In this document: in pieces, positions 40,920 to 52,290 of the stretch | How the letters are laid out: every line of letters begins with the position of its first letter | Position numbering within the stretch: the first letter of the stretch is position 1 | DNA from: Blastobasis lacticolella | Taxonomy: Eukaryota; Arthropoda; Insecta; Lepidoptera; Blastobasidae | Direction of reading: 5' to 3' | Assembly: GCA_905147135.1 (NCBI GenBank) | Contig: LR990067.1 | Span: forward strand, 1,116,001 to 1,180,000 | DNA length: 64,000 nucleotides | Made by a program: the position numbers and the translations under genes | The notes under the pieces: generated by a model | Database searches by the model: none | Seen by the model: only the letters and a program-made list of their open reading frames with translations | What the model was told of the DNA's origin: nothing

Positions 40920-41180
40920 TGGGTGTGGTGTCCGGCAGAGTAGAATAGCACCAACCCCTTACACTGGGTGTCGTACAAGGCGACTAATGTTTTCGAGGCA
41001 AAAGATCTAGAGTCTCCGTAGGCTGGAAAATGGGCGGCAACGTTTTCCATTGTTATGTTTGCAACACTGCGATCTCCAACCCGCCTGCCAATCGTGGAGA
41101 TTATGGCAATGACCTGCTCTTTTATGGGGGAGGCCCTAAGTCCTGCAGTGGACTGTTATGGATTGAGATGATGATGATGT
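40920..41180 (-). repeat. Repeat family B, full reverse copy
   Basis: GTGTGGTGTCCGGCAGAGTA to GTCCTGCAGTGGACTGTTAT then GATGATGATGATG, consistent with an (ATG)n-tailed retroposon end. Confidence 0.88.
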
Positions 41181-41299
41181 ACTTGGGATTAACGAGCTCT
41201 TCCGCTGGGAACCCAGTGACTGGTTGAATAGTTTAGAGATATATTAGGCAGAAAGCGGTCACGCGGTGAACGTTCTTGTTATGCGTTCGAGTGTTCAGT

Positions 41300-41605
41300 T
41301 ACTCTAGCTAGACTGTGAGAGCGCCGTAGGTTATCCTACATAATGGAGTATAAGAAAAAATCCACTTTATAGCGATAGTTTTTTTTTTATATTATACAAG
41401 ACAGGAATTTGGCATAGTAGAGATTTAGGAGATCCACTAAACGTTGGTACACGTAAAAAAACTGGGGTGCCTCACATTCTCTTGGCAGCTTCGCTTTTCA
41501 GCTACATTGAAGTCACTTTTCTTTCTTGTGACTATAATGTGCCTGAAAAGCGACACCGCCAAGAGAATTTTTTTATTTCTAGAACCCACACAAGAAGATA
41601 TGTAA
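41300..41605. mobile_element. Hairpin repeat D, copy 2
   Basis: GCGCCGTAGGTTATCCTACA, AAAAAATCCACTTTATAGCG, GCTTTTCAGCTACATTGAAG and CTAGAACCCACACAAG, as at 17848-18140. Inverted arms TTGGCAGCTTCGCTTTTC / GAAAAGCGACACCGCCAAG. Confidence 0.75.
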
Positions 41606-41714
41606 ATACTGTGGCTACGAAAATTCAAAGTTTGGGTTATTAAAAGGTTTTTTGTGCCAGTGACGCGCCAAGTAAGATATTGTGACAGTGGCGCCCACTG
41701 GTGAACACAAAAAG

Positions 41715-41955
41715 GTTGCCCTCATTCTAGATTGTTGTGGAATGAACTACCTGGAGAGGTTTTCCCTGGAGAGTACAACATGCGAGTTCTTCAAGAAAGG
41801 GGTTAAAAGGTTTTTACGGGGTCGGCAACGCGTGGGTGATATTGCAAACGCCCCCCCCCCCCCCTGGTATTGCAAACCGCCATAGGCTGCGGTGACTGCT
41901 TACCATCAGGCAGGCCGCAAGCTTGTTTGCCACCTTAGTGGTATAAAAAAAAAAA
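41715..41955 (+). mobile_element. Non-LTR retroposon 3' end with poly(A)
   Basis: GTTGTGGAATGAACTACCTG, GAAAGGGGTTAAAAGG, TATTGCAAACCGCCATAGGC, CATCAGGCAGGCCGCAAGC, then A11 at 41946. A C14 run and a small tandem duplication (GATATTGCAAACG / GGTATTGCAAACC) are internal. Confidence 0.7.
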
Positions 41956-41978
41956 AGATTTAGTATTACGTCACTCAC

Positions 41979-42128
41979 CCTCGTTCTGGTGGAAGCCGTC
42001 CATCTCGCTGAGAAGCTGGTTAATAGTCTGGTTGGCGTACGGATGTAGGACGCTGTTGGTCCGCTTGGCGCCTACAGAGTCAATCTCGTCGATGAATATC
42101 ACGCACGGCGCGCGGTCCTTGGCCGCTT
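41979..42128 (-). CDS. YME1L: YME1L exon 8, Walker B
   Basis: Residues 390-438, acceptor CTACTCAG, donor GAGG|GTGAGT, phase 1 in and 1 out. It encodes [17 protein letters not shown] (Walker B with E403) and [20 protein letters not shown], matching the human HPYSRQTINQLLAEMDGF. Confidence 0.97.
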
Positions 42129-42483
42129 CTGAGTAGAATAGAATAAATAATAAAGAATAAAGAATATGGAACCTACAGTCAGTGTACATTGTATTCCTGA
42201 TGCTTTCCACCACGGGCATAATATCTAAACATTTACTTCATAGTCTAAGCACCCTTGATCTGCCCACACAAGTACTTCACACGATGCAAAAAGCCGCAAT
42301 TCTTAATACCTGCCGAATAGTGCGAAAATTTATTTCAGATCCAGAAAGTTCAGGATCTTAATTTTTTATTCCAGTGATACTTGTTCAGTGACCCGTATTA
42401 TCTGGCTAAATTACCCCTTAAAAGGGAGAATTGCAAATGATAAAAAAAATGCTTTGACAAATTTACACAGCTAGATAACTGAT

Positions 42484-42603
42484 AAACTTCTAATATAGTA
42501 CAGTTATTTCGAAACAGAAATTGAAATTCTTCATTTCAATCTCTGCTCGGCCCGGGACCTCTGCGTGGCGACCCGGTATGTTAACCAACTGAACAATGCC
42601 ACC
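42484..42603 (-). repeat. SINE family 1, 5' part (reverse)
   Basis: CAGAAATTGAAATTCTTCAT, CTGCTCGGCCCGGGACCTC and GGTATGTTAACCAACTGAAC are the reverse of the tRNA-like head and first body segment. Confidence 0.75.
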
Positions 42604-42832
42604 TGGCCACTTCTAAGGGTGGAAGAGGGTATGGACGAGTTAATGCCATGATTCATACATCGCGGTGACGAGTTTGCGTTGTGAAAATGGATGGTCGAAT
42701 AGGTAGGTGAGAGGTGACCAGTGTCTGTGCCGTAGCTCAGACCAAACAACATTTTCATCCTAGCCACAAAACCACCGCAGTGTTCCAGACAATAGTACAA
42801 TCAAAATGTTTTAACGAATGTAAATATAAAAT

Positions 42833-43188
42833 AATAATAATCATTATGGCGTTAATGTCCCGGTTGTGCTCTCGCGCACTAGGGCCCGGGGTCCACCTTG
42901 ACCATGATTTGGCAGGTCAAGTAATTACAGTGGAGCGACTGCCATCTGACCTCCATTACCCTGCTACCAGGGGAACCTGACCAGATTGGATCATGGTTAC
43001 ACATCCAGTCGCCTGAATGTGCGGGTTTCATCACGATGTTTTCCCTCACCGTATGAGCATCGGCTGGCATTCAACTAATGTACATTACTCAGAAAACAGT
43101 CATTGCTACATGGCCGGAGCGGGATTCGAACCCGGGACCTCTGGCTTACGAGTCGGATACTCTAACCGCTCGGCCACCGACGCTCCAA
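42833..43188 (-). repeat. tRNA-derived SINE family 2, nearly full length (reverse)
   Basis: The - strand begins GCGTCGGTGGCCGAGCGGTT (A box) and GGTCCCGGGTTCGAATCC (B box), with TCGTAAGCC in the anticodon-loop position (CGT, Thr-like), then the shared body. The head could pass as a tRNA gene, but the attached body and the other copies identify a SINE. Confidence 0.85.
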
Positions 43189-43350
43189 GCACGACGCTTT
43201 TGACGAATGGAAATGTCGCATCGAATGCATCGGGTTCAGAAACGAAGACGAGAGCGTGGCACGTGCTGTGCTGGACGATTCATGTTAATGAAATGGTATA
43301 AAGAGGTTCGTCAGGATCATAGTTTGTAGTGTGTGTATGGTATAGTATCC

Positions 43351-43450
43351 ACTCATTGAACAAATCCCGGATCATCCTCGCTTTCTTCCCGACCAGTATC
43401 TGATGTCGGCCGCGTAGCAGAACGACACTAGTCTTGCCTGTACGTGGTCG
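43351..43450 (-). pseudogene. Decayed copy of YME1L exon 7 (Walker A exon)
   Basis: The - strand shows RTGKTSVVLLRG then QILVGKKARMIRDLFNE, compared with [13 protein letters not shown] and [15 protein letters not shown]. Internal deletions remove the middle and shift the frame. The donor is mutated from GT to AT (GTTCAATGAG), so it is dead. Confidence 0.88.
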
Positions 43451-43621
43451 CCACTCGAGAACTTCATGATATCTGTTCTGCGAGCTACGTGACCTGCCAC
43501 CTAAGCCTGGCAATCCTTCAGACTACGTCGGTGACCTTGATTCGCTTGCGGCTCTCCTCATTTTGTATTCGATCGCGCAATGAGACATTTCTGCTTGAAT
43601 TGTGTATATATGCAGCCCCTA

Positions 43622-44604
<983 letters not shown>

Positions 44605-44612
44605 GATGTGGC

Positions 44613-44960
44613 GCTACGCGACTTGATTGAATACGTAACGAGTACATCAGTGGCAGTCTTGGCGTGAGGGATATCGCGGATAATATCGAAGAGGCTCGCC
44701 GTCGCTGGTTTGGTCGCGTGTTGCGTAAGCCCCAGGGATACGTGGGAGATAACTGCCTAAACCACCCGGTAACAGGAAAGAGGTCCTGCGGGAGACCCAA
44801 GAGGCGATGGATTGACATCGCCGAGTCGGATGCGAGAGCCAATGGCTTACGACGCGAGGATGTCCAAGACCGGCCAAAATGGAGGACAATGAGCCGGAAA
44901 GCGGACCCTATCAGAAGCCGGTATTGACCGATCGGATGATGATGATGATGATGATGATGA
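44613..44960 (+). mobile_element. RTE-like retroposon C-terminal fragment, right part
   Basis: Reads VRDIADNIEEARRRWFGRVL, RKPQGYVGDNCLNHPVTGKR and CGRPKRRWIDIAESDARANG, ending in RKADP and a (GAT)n tail at 44936-44960. The 87-residue frame is still open. Confidence 0.88.
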
Positions 44961-45550
44961 TAGTATCAGACGTTAATTCGCGGAAATCAGTCAGAAAGCG
45001 GTCATCAACTAATCATCGTGCCGCAGTCCATGCAACTCGTGTCTCGCACAGACAAAATAAAATTAAGTTACTCAGTTTGGGTTTTACGATACTATAATAT
45101 TATAATGATACGCCGCGGCGGGGCGGCATTATCGACCCGAGCTAGTCACTTGACTGGATCAATGGAAAAAAAAGGCTCCTGGAGACTGGAACGTACCAGG
45201 GATCGTACTGCCCAACTCCAACTACGGAGCGCGGAACGAGTGACCGGTTCTATCTCACAAGATCACAAACTTTGTCCTCCCCACACAAACAGTACAGATC
45301 CAGTAGGCAGACAATTCGAATTAGCTAGAAATAAATTCTTTCTGTAACTTGTAATCAATACAATGTTTGATTAAATATTTAGCTTTCACTGGTAAGCTTG
45401 TGGGCACTTCCTCCTCTTGTGTGTCTTTGCCTCCAAGGTACAAAACTCAACTGTTAAGCTCGCCCTTGTACTTTAATTACCATATGCTAAATTGTATTTA
45501 TTATTTTGTGTACAATAAAGAATAAAAGAAAAAGTATACGGCGCACTCAC

Positions 45551-45653
45551 CACGTCCTTAAGCTCCTGCTTGGCCTCGTCGGCGCCCTTGACATCGTCGA
45601 AGGTCACGTTGATGTCCTCCGGGTCCACCTCCACCTGGTTGCCCAGCTGGATC
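45551..45653 (-). CDS. YME1L: YME1L exon 6, start of AAA domain
   Basis: Residues 285-318, acceptor TGCGCAG, donor GTG|GTGAGT, phase 2 in and 0 out. It reads IQLGNQVEVDPEDINVTFDD then VKGADEAKQELKDV, the conserved entry into the AAA module (VTFEHVKGVEEAKQEL in human). Confidence 0.97.
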
Positions 45654-45832
45654 CTGCGCATGTTGGGGAGAGAACCAGCTGATTGTAAGACCGTCATTGT
45701 TATCATCATCATCCCCTTGCCGTAAGGGCATATGCCTTATAGGTTCATTTTTATACAACTGGGAAAGCATTTGATCGCCGTCTCACCTGGTGGTACGCGC
45801 CGATGCGGCTAAAGGAGCATGCCTGTCCAGTA

Positions 45833-46079
45833 GCCGTATTCACAATGATTCGAAAACGTTTCCGAACGATTCGACACGAAATTCGTGAGCTGCGAATCCG
45901 TGTCGATTGATTCGAAAACTGTTATTCAGTATCCCGATAGATTCCACGGAAACTCTACTCTCTATAACATATGAAAATTTCATCAAAATGAACTGAAACC
46001 ACATTTTCCTAAGAACTTTTGCGGGGTCCTTTGTCGATTCCGTATCCGAATCCGATTTCCGAGCCATTGTGAATACGGC
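45833..46079. mobile_element. MITE, GCCGTATTCACAATG ends, TA target
   Basis: GCCGTATTCACAATG at the left and its complement at the right, TA on both sides (45831-45832, 46080-46081). 247 bp, non-coding. Confidence 0.9.
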
Positions 46080-46102
46080 TACAGAACCAGCCTATGTTTC
46101 AG

Positions 46103-46350
46103 ACGACCTGAGTGGTTCAGTGGTCAACATGTGGTGGTATGCCACGCAAGAGGTCCCGGGTTCGATTCCCGGCCGGGCAGAAATTGAAATTATGAATTTT
46201 AATTTCTGTTATGGGTCTGGGTGTTCTATGTATAATAAGTATGTATTTAAAAGTATATAATTAGTTCATCAGTTATCTAGCACCCATAACACAAGCTTTG
46301 CTTACTTTGGGGCTAGATGGCGCTGTGTGAATTTGTCCACGATTATTATT
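46103..46350 (+). repeat. tRNA-derived SINE family 1, full copy
   Basis: ACGACCTGAGTGGTTCAGTG (A box), GGTTCGATTCCCGGCCGG (B box), then the body AGAAATTGAAATTATGAATT to GATGGCGCTGTGTGAAT. Other copies: 6617, 30604, 42484, 52190, 57212, 59970 and 63815. Confidence 0.92.
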
Positions 46351-46584
46351 ATATTATGTTTGGGAGAGGACCAGATGATTGTAAGACCGTCATCATCGTC
46401 ATCGCCATGACGTATGCAATTCATATCAATAGCAATGGTTGCCGGTAAAGTCGGCTACCGTGTTGCAGTGTAACGCAGGGAAGGGTAGGGTAGTGTCTAA
46501 TACCCTAACCACCCCTAGTAGGGTAAGGTAGTAGTGGAAGGGTAGGAGTAAAGTAAAGAAGGTAGGTGGTAGCAGCCACATAAT

Positions 46585-46715
46585 CCTCATATCAGCCGGA
46601 AGACACCCACTGCTGGGCATAGACCTCCCCCAGAGATCTCCAAAAAGACCGGTCCTGTGCCTTCCGCATCCAGATGGTACCCGTGATCTTACCAGGGGTC
46701 TATTGACAATCTTAG
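46585..46715. repeat. Retroposon 3' fragment (CCCACTGCTGGGCATAG)
   Basis: ATCAGCCGGAAGACACCCAC, TGCTGGGCATAGACCTCCC and CCTTCCGCATCCAGATGGTA are typical of RTE/R1-like 3' regions in Lepidoptera. Related to 11145-11287. Confidence 0.5.
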
Positions 46716-47121
46716 AGGACAACGGAATTCGACATATAATAATCTTACACTACTCAAATTTGGTAGACGCTATAGCCAGTGGCCTACGTAAATGACGTAG
46801 TGTCAAATTCAGTTGCCAACTGAGTTAGACAATATGCAGGTCGTCGGTCCACCTTGTGGAAGGCCTAACAACGCTGCGTCTTCCGGTCTGTGGTACAGCC
46901 ACATATTGCAGTAAAAATATTTCGTTAAGCAGCCCCTTCCTTGACAAAGTATTTTCTTTGTGGGCGATATTAAATTAAATATATTCTTTCAGCTTCTAAC
47001 AAAATGATTTTCACATATGTGAATTCTCAATTCAAGTTTTTGACATTTGTATACCACAAAGTTCTATACAAGATTACAACTTAATGTAAGGAGACCTACA
47101 GCAAAGTCATCACATAAATAC

Positions 47122-47254
47122 CTGAACACAGTCCCGCTGACCGAGGCCATGAGGCTGACGAAGATAGCCAGAAACAATACGATGGTCAGCAGTTGTTGCA
47201 CCATCTTCAGGTACTTGGAGGCCTTGGTGGCTCGAGCGTTGTCTGGGTGAGAGC
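47122..47254 (-). CDS. YME1L: YME1L exon 5, transmembrane segment
   Basis: Residues 241-283, acceptor TCCGCAG, donor TTCAG|GTATTT, phase 1 in and 2 out. It encodes SHPDNARATKASKYLKMVQQ and the hydrophobic span LLTIVLFLAIFVSLMASVSG (261-280), the single inner-membrane anchor. A 21 bp minisatellite lies directly upstream of its acceptor. Confidence 0.95.
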
Positions 47255-47261
47255 CTGCGGA

Positions 47262-47545
47262 CAAATGAGGGGCTTGGCTTTGTGTTGCCTCACTGTGATT
47301 GGATTGCCTGACTTTGGTGTTGGATTGCCTGACTTTGACGTTGGATTGCCTCACTTTGGATTTGGATTGAATCACTTTGACGTTGGTTAGCCTCACTTTG
47401 ACGTTGGATTGCCTCACATTGGCGTTGGATTGCTTGGTTTTGGTGTTGGATTGCCTCACATTGACGTTGGATTACCACACCTCGACTTTGGATTGCCTCA
47501 CTTTGACGTTGGATTGCCTCACTATAGCGTTAAGTAAATCACTAT
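47262..47545 (-). repeat. 21 bp minisatellite upstream of YME1L exon 5
   Basis: About 12 units of TTGGATTGCCTCACTTTGAC on the + strand. Because the unit is a multiple of three, the - strand reads heptads such as VRQSNVK that stay open and run in frame into exon 5 through its acceptor. All this is probably intronic. Confidence 0.9.
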
Positions 47546-47922
47546 TGCTGAGAAATTAGATATTAGACAACCTCACATAGATTACACCCTAAATTACACC
47601 ACTTTTTCTTAGAAATAATAATCCCAATGCTATCTTGAGTTTTCTTTATTTTGACGTTAAACCTCACTATAATTTATTAAGATCTAACTTTTGTCTGCAA
47701 CATCACTCGCGTAAAAAACCCGTTTACGCGGGAACCACATTGCATTTCGGGATCATTTATGGCCGTTCAGTAGCAAAAGGACTAGCAAACATCCAAATAA
47801 AAATATACATCCAAATAATATTATAATAACCAAATAAATAAAAAATATTAGTATGATTAGTTACTAATTACTAGAATAAATCAAAATCAAGTAGCCATTC
47901 AATCCGCCAAAAGGTAAAATCT

Positions 47923-48537
47923 AAAGGTGCGTACGAATTAGAGGCAGCCTCAAGTTGAGGCACGCACGGGCCGCCCATTTGCTCAAATTCGTACGTGGCT
48001 CACGCGCAGCTCGCGGCGCACTGGCGTGCGCCGCGAGCCGCCGATTGTCGGTTTTCTGTCCATGCTCAAAGGTGCCTCAGCGTGCGTGCCTCGCGAGTTT
48101 GGACGTGACTACGAATGCGCGGCTATTGTTTATTGACACTTGACAACTTTAATATTTTCATGTCAATTAAACTGTTGGTCTTCCTAATAAATAAAATAAA
48201 TAATATAAATTAAATAACATAAATAAAATGAAATAAAATAAAATGAAATAAATAAAATAAATAAATAAATTATTTGGAAAACTTATATACTAAACAACAT
48301 GGTGAGCAGAAAAAGCGTTATGGGATCGAAAAACCTAAAATAATTTTAACAATCCCATCAATTATGGTAAAAGCAGCATCAGAATTTTATTTGTGCGGCG
48401 CATTTGTGGCTCGCCGCGAGCACGTTGCCTCAACGAACAAACAAAAGCGCAGCTGAGCAGCCTCACCGCGCGCGGTGAGCATCTCGCCGCGCACGGCGAG
48501 CATGCCTCGGGCTGAGCCGCTCTAATTCGTACGCACC
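47923..48537. mobile_element. TIR transposon (non-autonomous), copy 2
   Basis: AAGGTGCGTACGAATTAGAG and complement at the tips, TA on both sides, the same interior as 5056-5886 with a shorter AAATA tract. The tips carry GC-rich foldback segments (GCCGCGAGCCGCC). Confidence 0.88.
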
Positions 48538-48559
48538 TTTACGGTTACCACCACGTTAA

Positions 48560-49320
48560 ACATTCGCGTTAAGTAAATAGTGAGTCATCGTTGTCTCCCG
48601 GCCTAGCCCCACCCCTCGACCAATAGGGTCGGAACAAATTAGTAGGCCAAGTTCACAGTGACCAGTTGACGGCAGTAAATAATAAAAATGAATACCTCGC
48701 CGGTTGGAATAAACCACAATTACTAGACTGTCTGCTAAGCAAACGGATGTCTTTGGTCTTATTTTCAATTTGAGACAATGAGGAGTTTTCCAGTAGGTAT
48801 TGTCAATTGGTTTCAAAAAGCATAAATAGATGGCGCTCCTACAATTTTGGTTATTTTTTACCAAAAGGTTCAACGAAATGTATTTTAATACAAACCTTTC
48901 ATATTTGTATTGAGTCCATTCTTGATCCTAGTGTCCATGAAACGAATTGACTCAGTAAAATTGATGTTTGTTTTGTTTGTAATAATTTATTACAACCTCT
49001 AAAATAGTTAAAAACTATTGATAAATACAATATTATCCAATACAACGTACCCAGTGTTTATATCCTCTTTGCTAAGAACCCATTTCAAGCGATTATCAAT
49101 TACCAAAATTGTCGGGGCGCCATCTAGGGAGTGGTTAGGAATGCTTTGGATACCTATTGGAAAACTGCTCATTATGTTGATTTTCATCCATCAATAAAAA
49201 TTATTTGAATATTTACTCCACTGTTGGTTCTTGTTCTCACTACCAACCTTTATTTGTAATAAAATTTATTTGGAATTGGTAAGAGATCACCGCCGCCTAT
49301 GAACATTCGCAATACCAGGG
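48560..49320. other. YME1L intron 4, no feature recognised
   Basis: AT-rich. 49280-49325 resembles a short retroposon end (CGCCGCCTATGAACATTCGC). No coding sequence. Confidence 0.4.
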
Positions 49321-49329
49321 ATGTCCCGT

Positions 49330-49860
49330 GTCGCGAATGCGTCGCCACACTACGATGTCAAAAGTCAATAGTCAAATAATTCAATTTGGGTATACAAAAC
49401 TCTTACGAACGTGGTTATTCACTACACTTTCACTACACACATTATCGGGTTCGTCACCACGGTGTCTTACGAACGTTATGGAAAATACAATAATATACAT
49501 TCAGAAAAACGAGGCCTCGCGCCGGGGCCACATTCGAGCCGGTTTCTTTTGGAACGCGCCTAATGATTGGTCCGTATTACGAACGTCATAGAAAACACAA
49601 TATACATTCAGAAAACCGGGCCTCGGGTCTTGGCAACATTCATACCGGTTTGTTTCCTAACGCACCTAACTATTGCTCCTAGGATCGGTTCACGAGCTTC
49701 CCTATTGGAGCAGTAAATGTCGCTACCTACTCAACAAATAATGTCGCGCCCATCGTAAAAAAAAAATGCGACCGCGGGCCGTAGTAACACCGAGCCGGGG
49801 TAACGGTTTGTTTTGGAACGCACCTAACTATTCATCCTAGGATCGATGCACGAATCAGCA
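49330..49860. repeat. Tandem repeat next to candidate exon 4b
   Basis: Two to three imperfect units containing ACGAACGTTATGGAAAATAC, TACATTCAGAAAA, GGCCTCG, GCCGGTTTCTTTTGGAACGC and CTATTCATCCTAGGATCG, spaced about 110 and 200 bp. Confidence 0.7.
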
Positions 49861-49865
49861 CTAAC

Positions 49866-49964
49866 CAGTGATGAAACCCTCGACGAATGCGATCTTCATC
49901 CTGTCCCGCAACCGCTCGCCGTCCGCCGTGCGGAGCAGCCGCTCCAGCCGCGGCGACGCGCGGC
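49866..49964 (-). CDS. YME1L: Candidate alternative YME1L exon 4b
   Basis: The - strand reads RASPRLERLLRTADGERLRD then RMKIAFVEGFIT, aligned with exon 4a (APRMEKLL..., DKIKIAFAEGYLAG). The donor CTG|GTTAGT leaves phase 1 and the acceptor GCGCCAG enters in phase 1, exactly as exon 4a, so 4b alone or 4a+4b would both keep the frame. There is no stop, and GC-rich codons resemble those of the other exons. The polypyrimidine tract before the acceptor is poor. It may be a mutually exclusive exon or a well-preserved duplicate. Confidence 0.6.
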
Positions 49965-49977
49965 CTGGCGCCGCCAC

Positions 49978-50960
49978 ACTATGCGTCACTATCGTGGGGG
50001 CGGAGGGGGGGTGGGCACATCGTGGGGAGGGGGGCGTGCTGTGTGTAGCCTTGTGCGGCACTATCGTGGGGGCGGAGGGGGGGATGGGCACTATCGTGGG
50101 GAGGGGGCGTGCTGTGTGTAGCCTTGTGCGGCACTATCGTGGGGAGGGAGTGGAGGAGGAGGGGTGTGTTGTGTGTAGCCTCGTGCGTCACTATCGTGGG
50201 AAGGGGGAGTGTGTTAGCGAGCGTGTGGGGGGGTCACTATCGTGGGGAGTGTGCTATGTGTAGCCTTATGCGTCACTAGCGTGGGGAGGAGGGAGTGTGT
50301 TAGCGAGTGTGTGGGGGGTCACCATCGTGGGGAGTGTGCTATGTGTAGCCTTATGCGTCACTATCGTGGGGATTGGGGGGTGTGTAGTGGGAGTGTGGTC
50401 TGTGTAGCCTTATGTGTCACTATCGCGGCAGTGGAGAGGAGGGCAATGCGCTCTGTTATGCGTATCGCGGTTGTGGGGAGGGGGGTGTGGTCTGTGTAGC
50501 TTTGTTCATCACTACCGTGGGGAAGGGGCAGTGTGTAACGGACGTGTGGTCGTGTGAAGCCTTATGCGTGACTGTCGTGGGGAGTGGGGGAGGGGCTGTA
50601 GCGTGCGTGTGCTCTGTATAGCCTTATGCGTCACTATCGCGGCAGTGGAGAGGAGGAGGGGGGTAGTGTGCTTTGTAATGTATTGTAGTGTGTAGCGGAC
50701 GTGTGCTCTGTGTAGGATTATGCGTCACTATCGTGGGTAGAGGAGTGGAGGTGGGAGTGTGTATCGGGCGTGGGTGAGGAGGTCACTATCGTGGGGAGTG
50801 TGTCACTATAGTAGGAAGGGGGTTGGAGGAGGCGTGTGCTCTGTGTAGCCTCATGGCAGTGTACAGTGGGAGGGAGGAATGTGCTCTGTACAGCCTTATC
50901 TATCGCCACAGTGGATAGTGTGCTCTGTTATGCATCATTTTCGCGGTAGTGGGGAGGGGA
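49978..50960. repeat. GC-rich minisatellite CACTATCGTGGGGAGGGG
   Basis: About 15-18 imperfect units with TGCGTCACTATCGTGGGGAG and GTGTAGCCTTATGCGTCACT, spacing about 50-110 bp. It begins at the acceptor side of candidate exon 4b, whose CACTATGCGTCACTATCG edge is the first unit. Confidence 0.9.
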
Positions 50961-51774
50961 TGGGCGGAGCGTGCGCTGTCTCATCTGTATATTGTGTAGC
51001 CTATAATGATGAAATAACACCAGATGTCTCAAAACACTTGGTCTCAGTAACGCCACGCCTAGTGTGTTTTCACAGTTACCTTTGTAATGGCTTTGTGGTT
51101 AAGTGCTAGGGGTTTGGCACTGGCGCCGGCGCCACTAACGCGACTCTGGGTGTAGGGGTGGGAGGTGGGGGGAAGGGAAAGACGTGTGTAGGCTATTTAG
51201 TTGGCGATTGTAGTAGCACAAAATGTCGACGTTACTGGCATGCGAGCTCGAAATTCCACTAGATGGCACCACTGGCGAGCAAGATCCTTATTCAAAATAC
51301 GTTACGCTATTGGCCGGAATCAAACGCTCTAAGTTGACAGTTGGATTTCAGCCAATAGGACGGCGTTAGCTTGACAGTGACAAGACCTTACACGACAGTG
51401 GCGTCAACTGGTGAGCACAAAAACGATTGCTCTCGTTGCTGATGTGTCGTATGTATGTTGCATGGAACGTGTGACGTATAAGAACAGAGTATGACGGTAA
51501 GGTTTATGTCTTGGGATTGGATACTTGGATAAGAAGGAGGGACCAAAAACAAAAGCAAATCCGAATCTACGTCTACAACATACCTAAGAACAAAATATGT
51601 GTGTACACAACTCTTTACTAAACCCTATAGCATACAAATTCTAAGTCATAGTGAACTCTACATCTACTTTTCAATCGATGTATAGGTTTTTCAGACCAGT
51701 AGGTTCTGCAAGAGGGGATCCCTTGGGTTGGTACGAAACTTCAACTATCTTCAACAGATGTTCTGTTTTGGCTG

Positions 51775-51950
51775 GAGCCGACCAACCGTCAGTTGCAGTC
51801 GATACTAATCCTTACGTAGTATGAAATAAAGTGGATTTTGAGGTTGCAGGGGACGTGGTCGGCCGGCTCAAATCCGAATTAATACAAAAGCGACTTTATT
51901 TTGTTCATCGTAAGGATTAGTAACGACTGCAACTGATGGTTGGTTGGGTC
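51775..51950. mobile_element. Hairpin repeat (ACTAATCCTTACG arms)
   Basis: CCAACCGTCAGTTGCAGTCG and ATACTAATCCTTACGTAG at 51782-51823 are inverted at 51905-51945. Related single arms at 17215-17270 and 60925-60985 carry GCGACTTTATTTTATACTAC. Confidence 0.75.
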
Positions 51951-52189
51951 CAGTCAAATCGGAGCGTCTGTTACTAGTATTAGTCTTCGCACTACGAAAA
52001 GTCTGAATTTTTGACTAGTTTACACCTAGTTTGACTAATTTTCTTTTTGTTTACTAGTTTACTTTTTTACTAGTTTGACGTTTTATCGGCCTAGTACTCC
52101 CGATGATTTTGAGCCAATTATACCCAAGATAATTTTGATTCTGGTAGCATAGTATGTAGGAGACTAAACTAATATTTCTTTCTTTTTTT

Positions 52190-52290
52190 AAGTATTTAAA
52201 TGGTATATCAGTTATCTAGCACCCACAGTACAAGTTTTGCTTAGTTTGGGGCTAGATGGCGCTGTATGAATTATTCCACGATTATTGAAT
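52190..52290 (+). repeat. SINE family 1, 3' part
   Basis: TATCAGTTATCTAGCACCCA, then GGGGCTAGATGGCGCTGTAT. The head is missing. Confidence 0.8.

Larger units (their letters stand above)
45661..46405. repeat. Intronic duplication flanking the exon 6 acceptor region
   Basis: TGTTGGGGAGAGAACCAGCT and GATTGTAAGACCGTCATTG at 45661 reappear at 46357 as TGTTTGGGAGAGGACCAGAT and GATTGTAAGACCGTCATCATC. Between them lie a retroposon stub (45770-45830), a MITE (45833-46079) and a SINE (46103-46350). Confidence 0.75.

Noticed and set aside
43106..43190. Possible tRNA-Thr(CGT) gene on the - strand
   Set aside because: The head has A and B boxes, but it is continuous with a SINE body present in several other copies, so it is a SINE promoter rather than a tRNA gene.
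49868..50499. Gly/Val-rich + strand ORFs over the 50 kb minisatellite
   Set aside because: Repeat-derived frames, antisense to candidate exon 4b and without domains.
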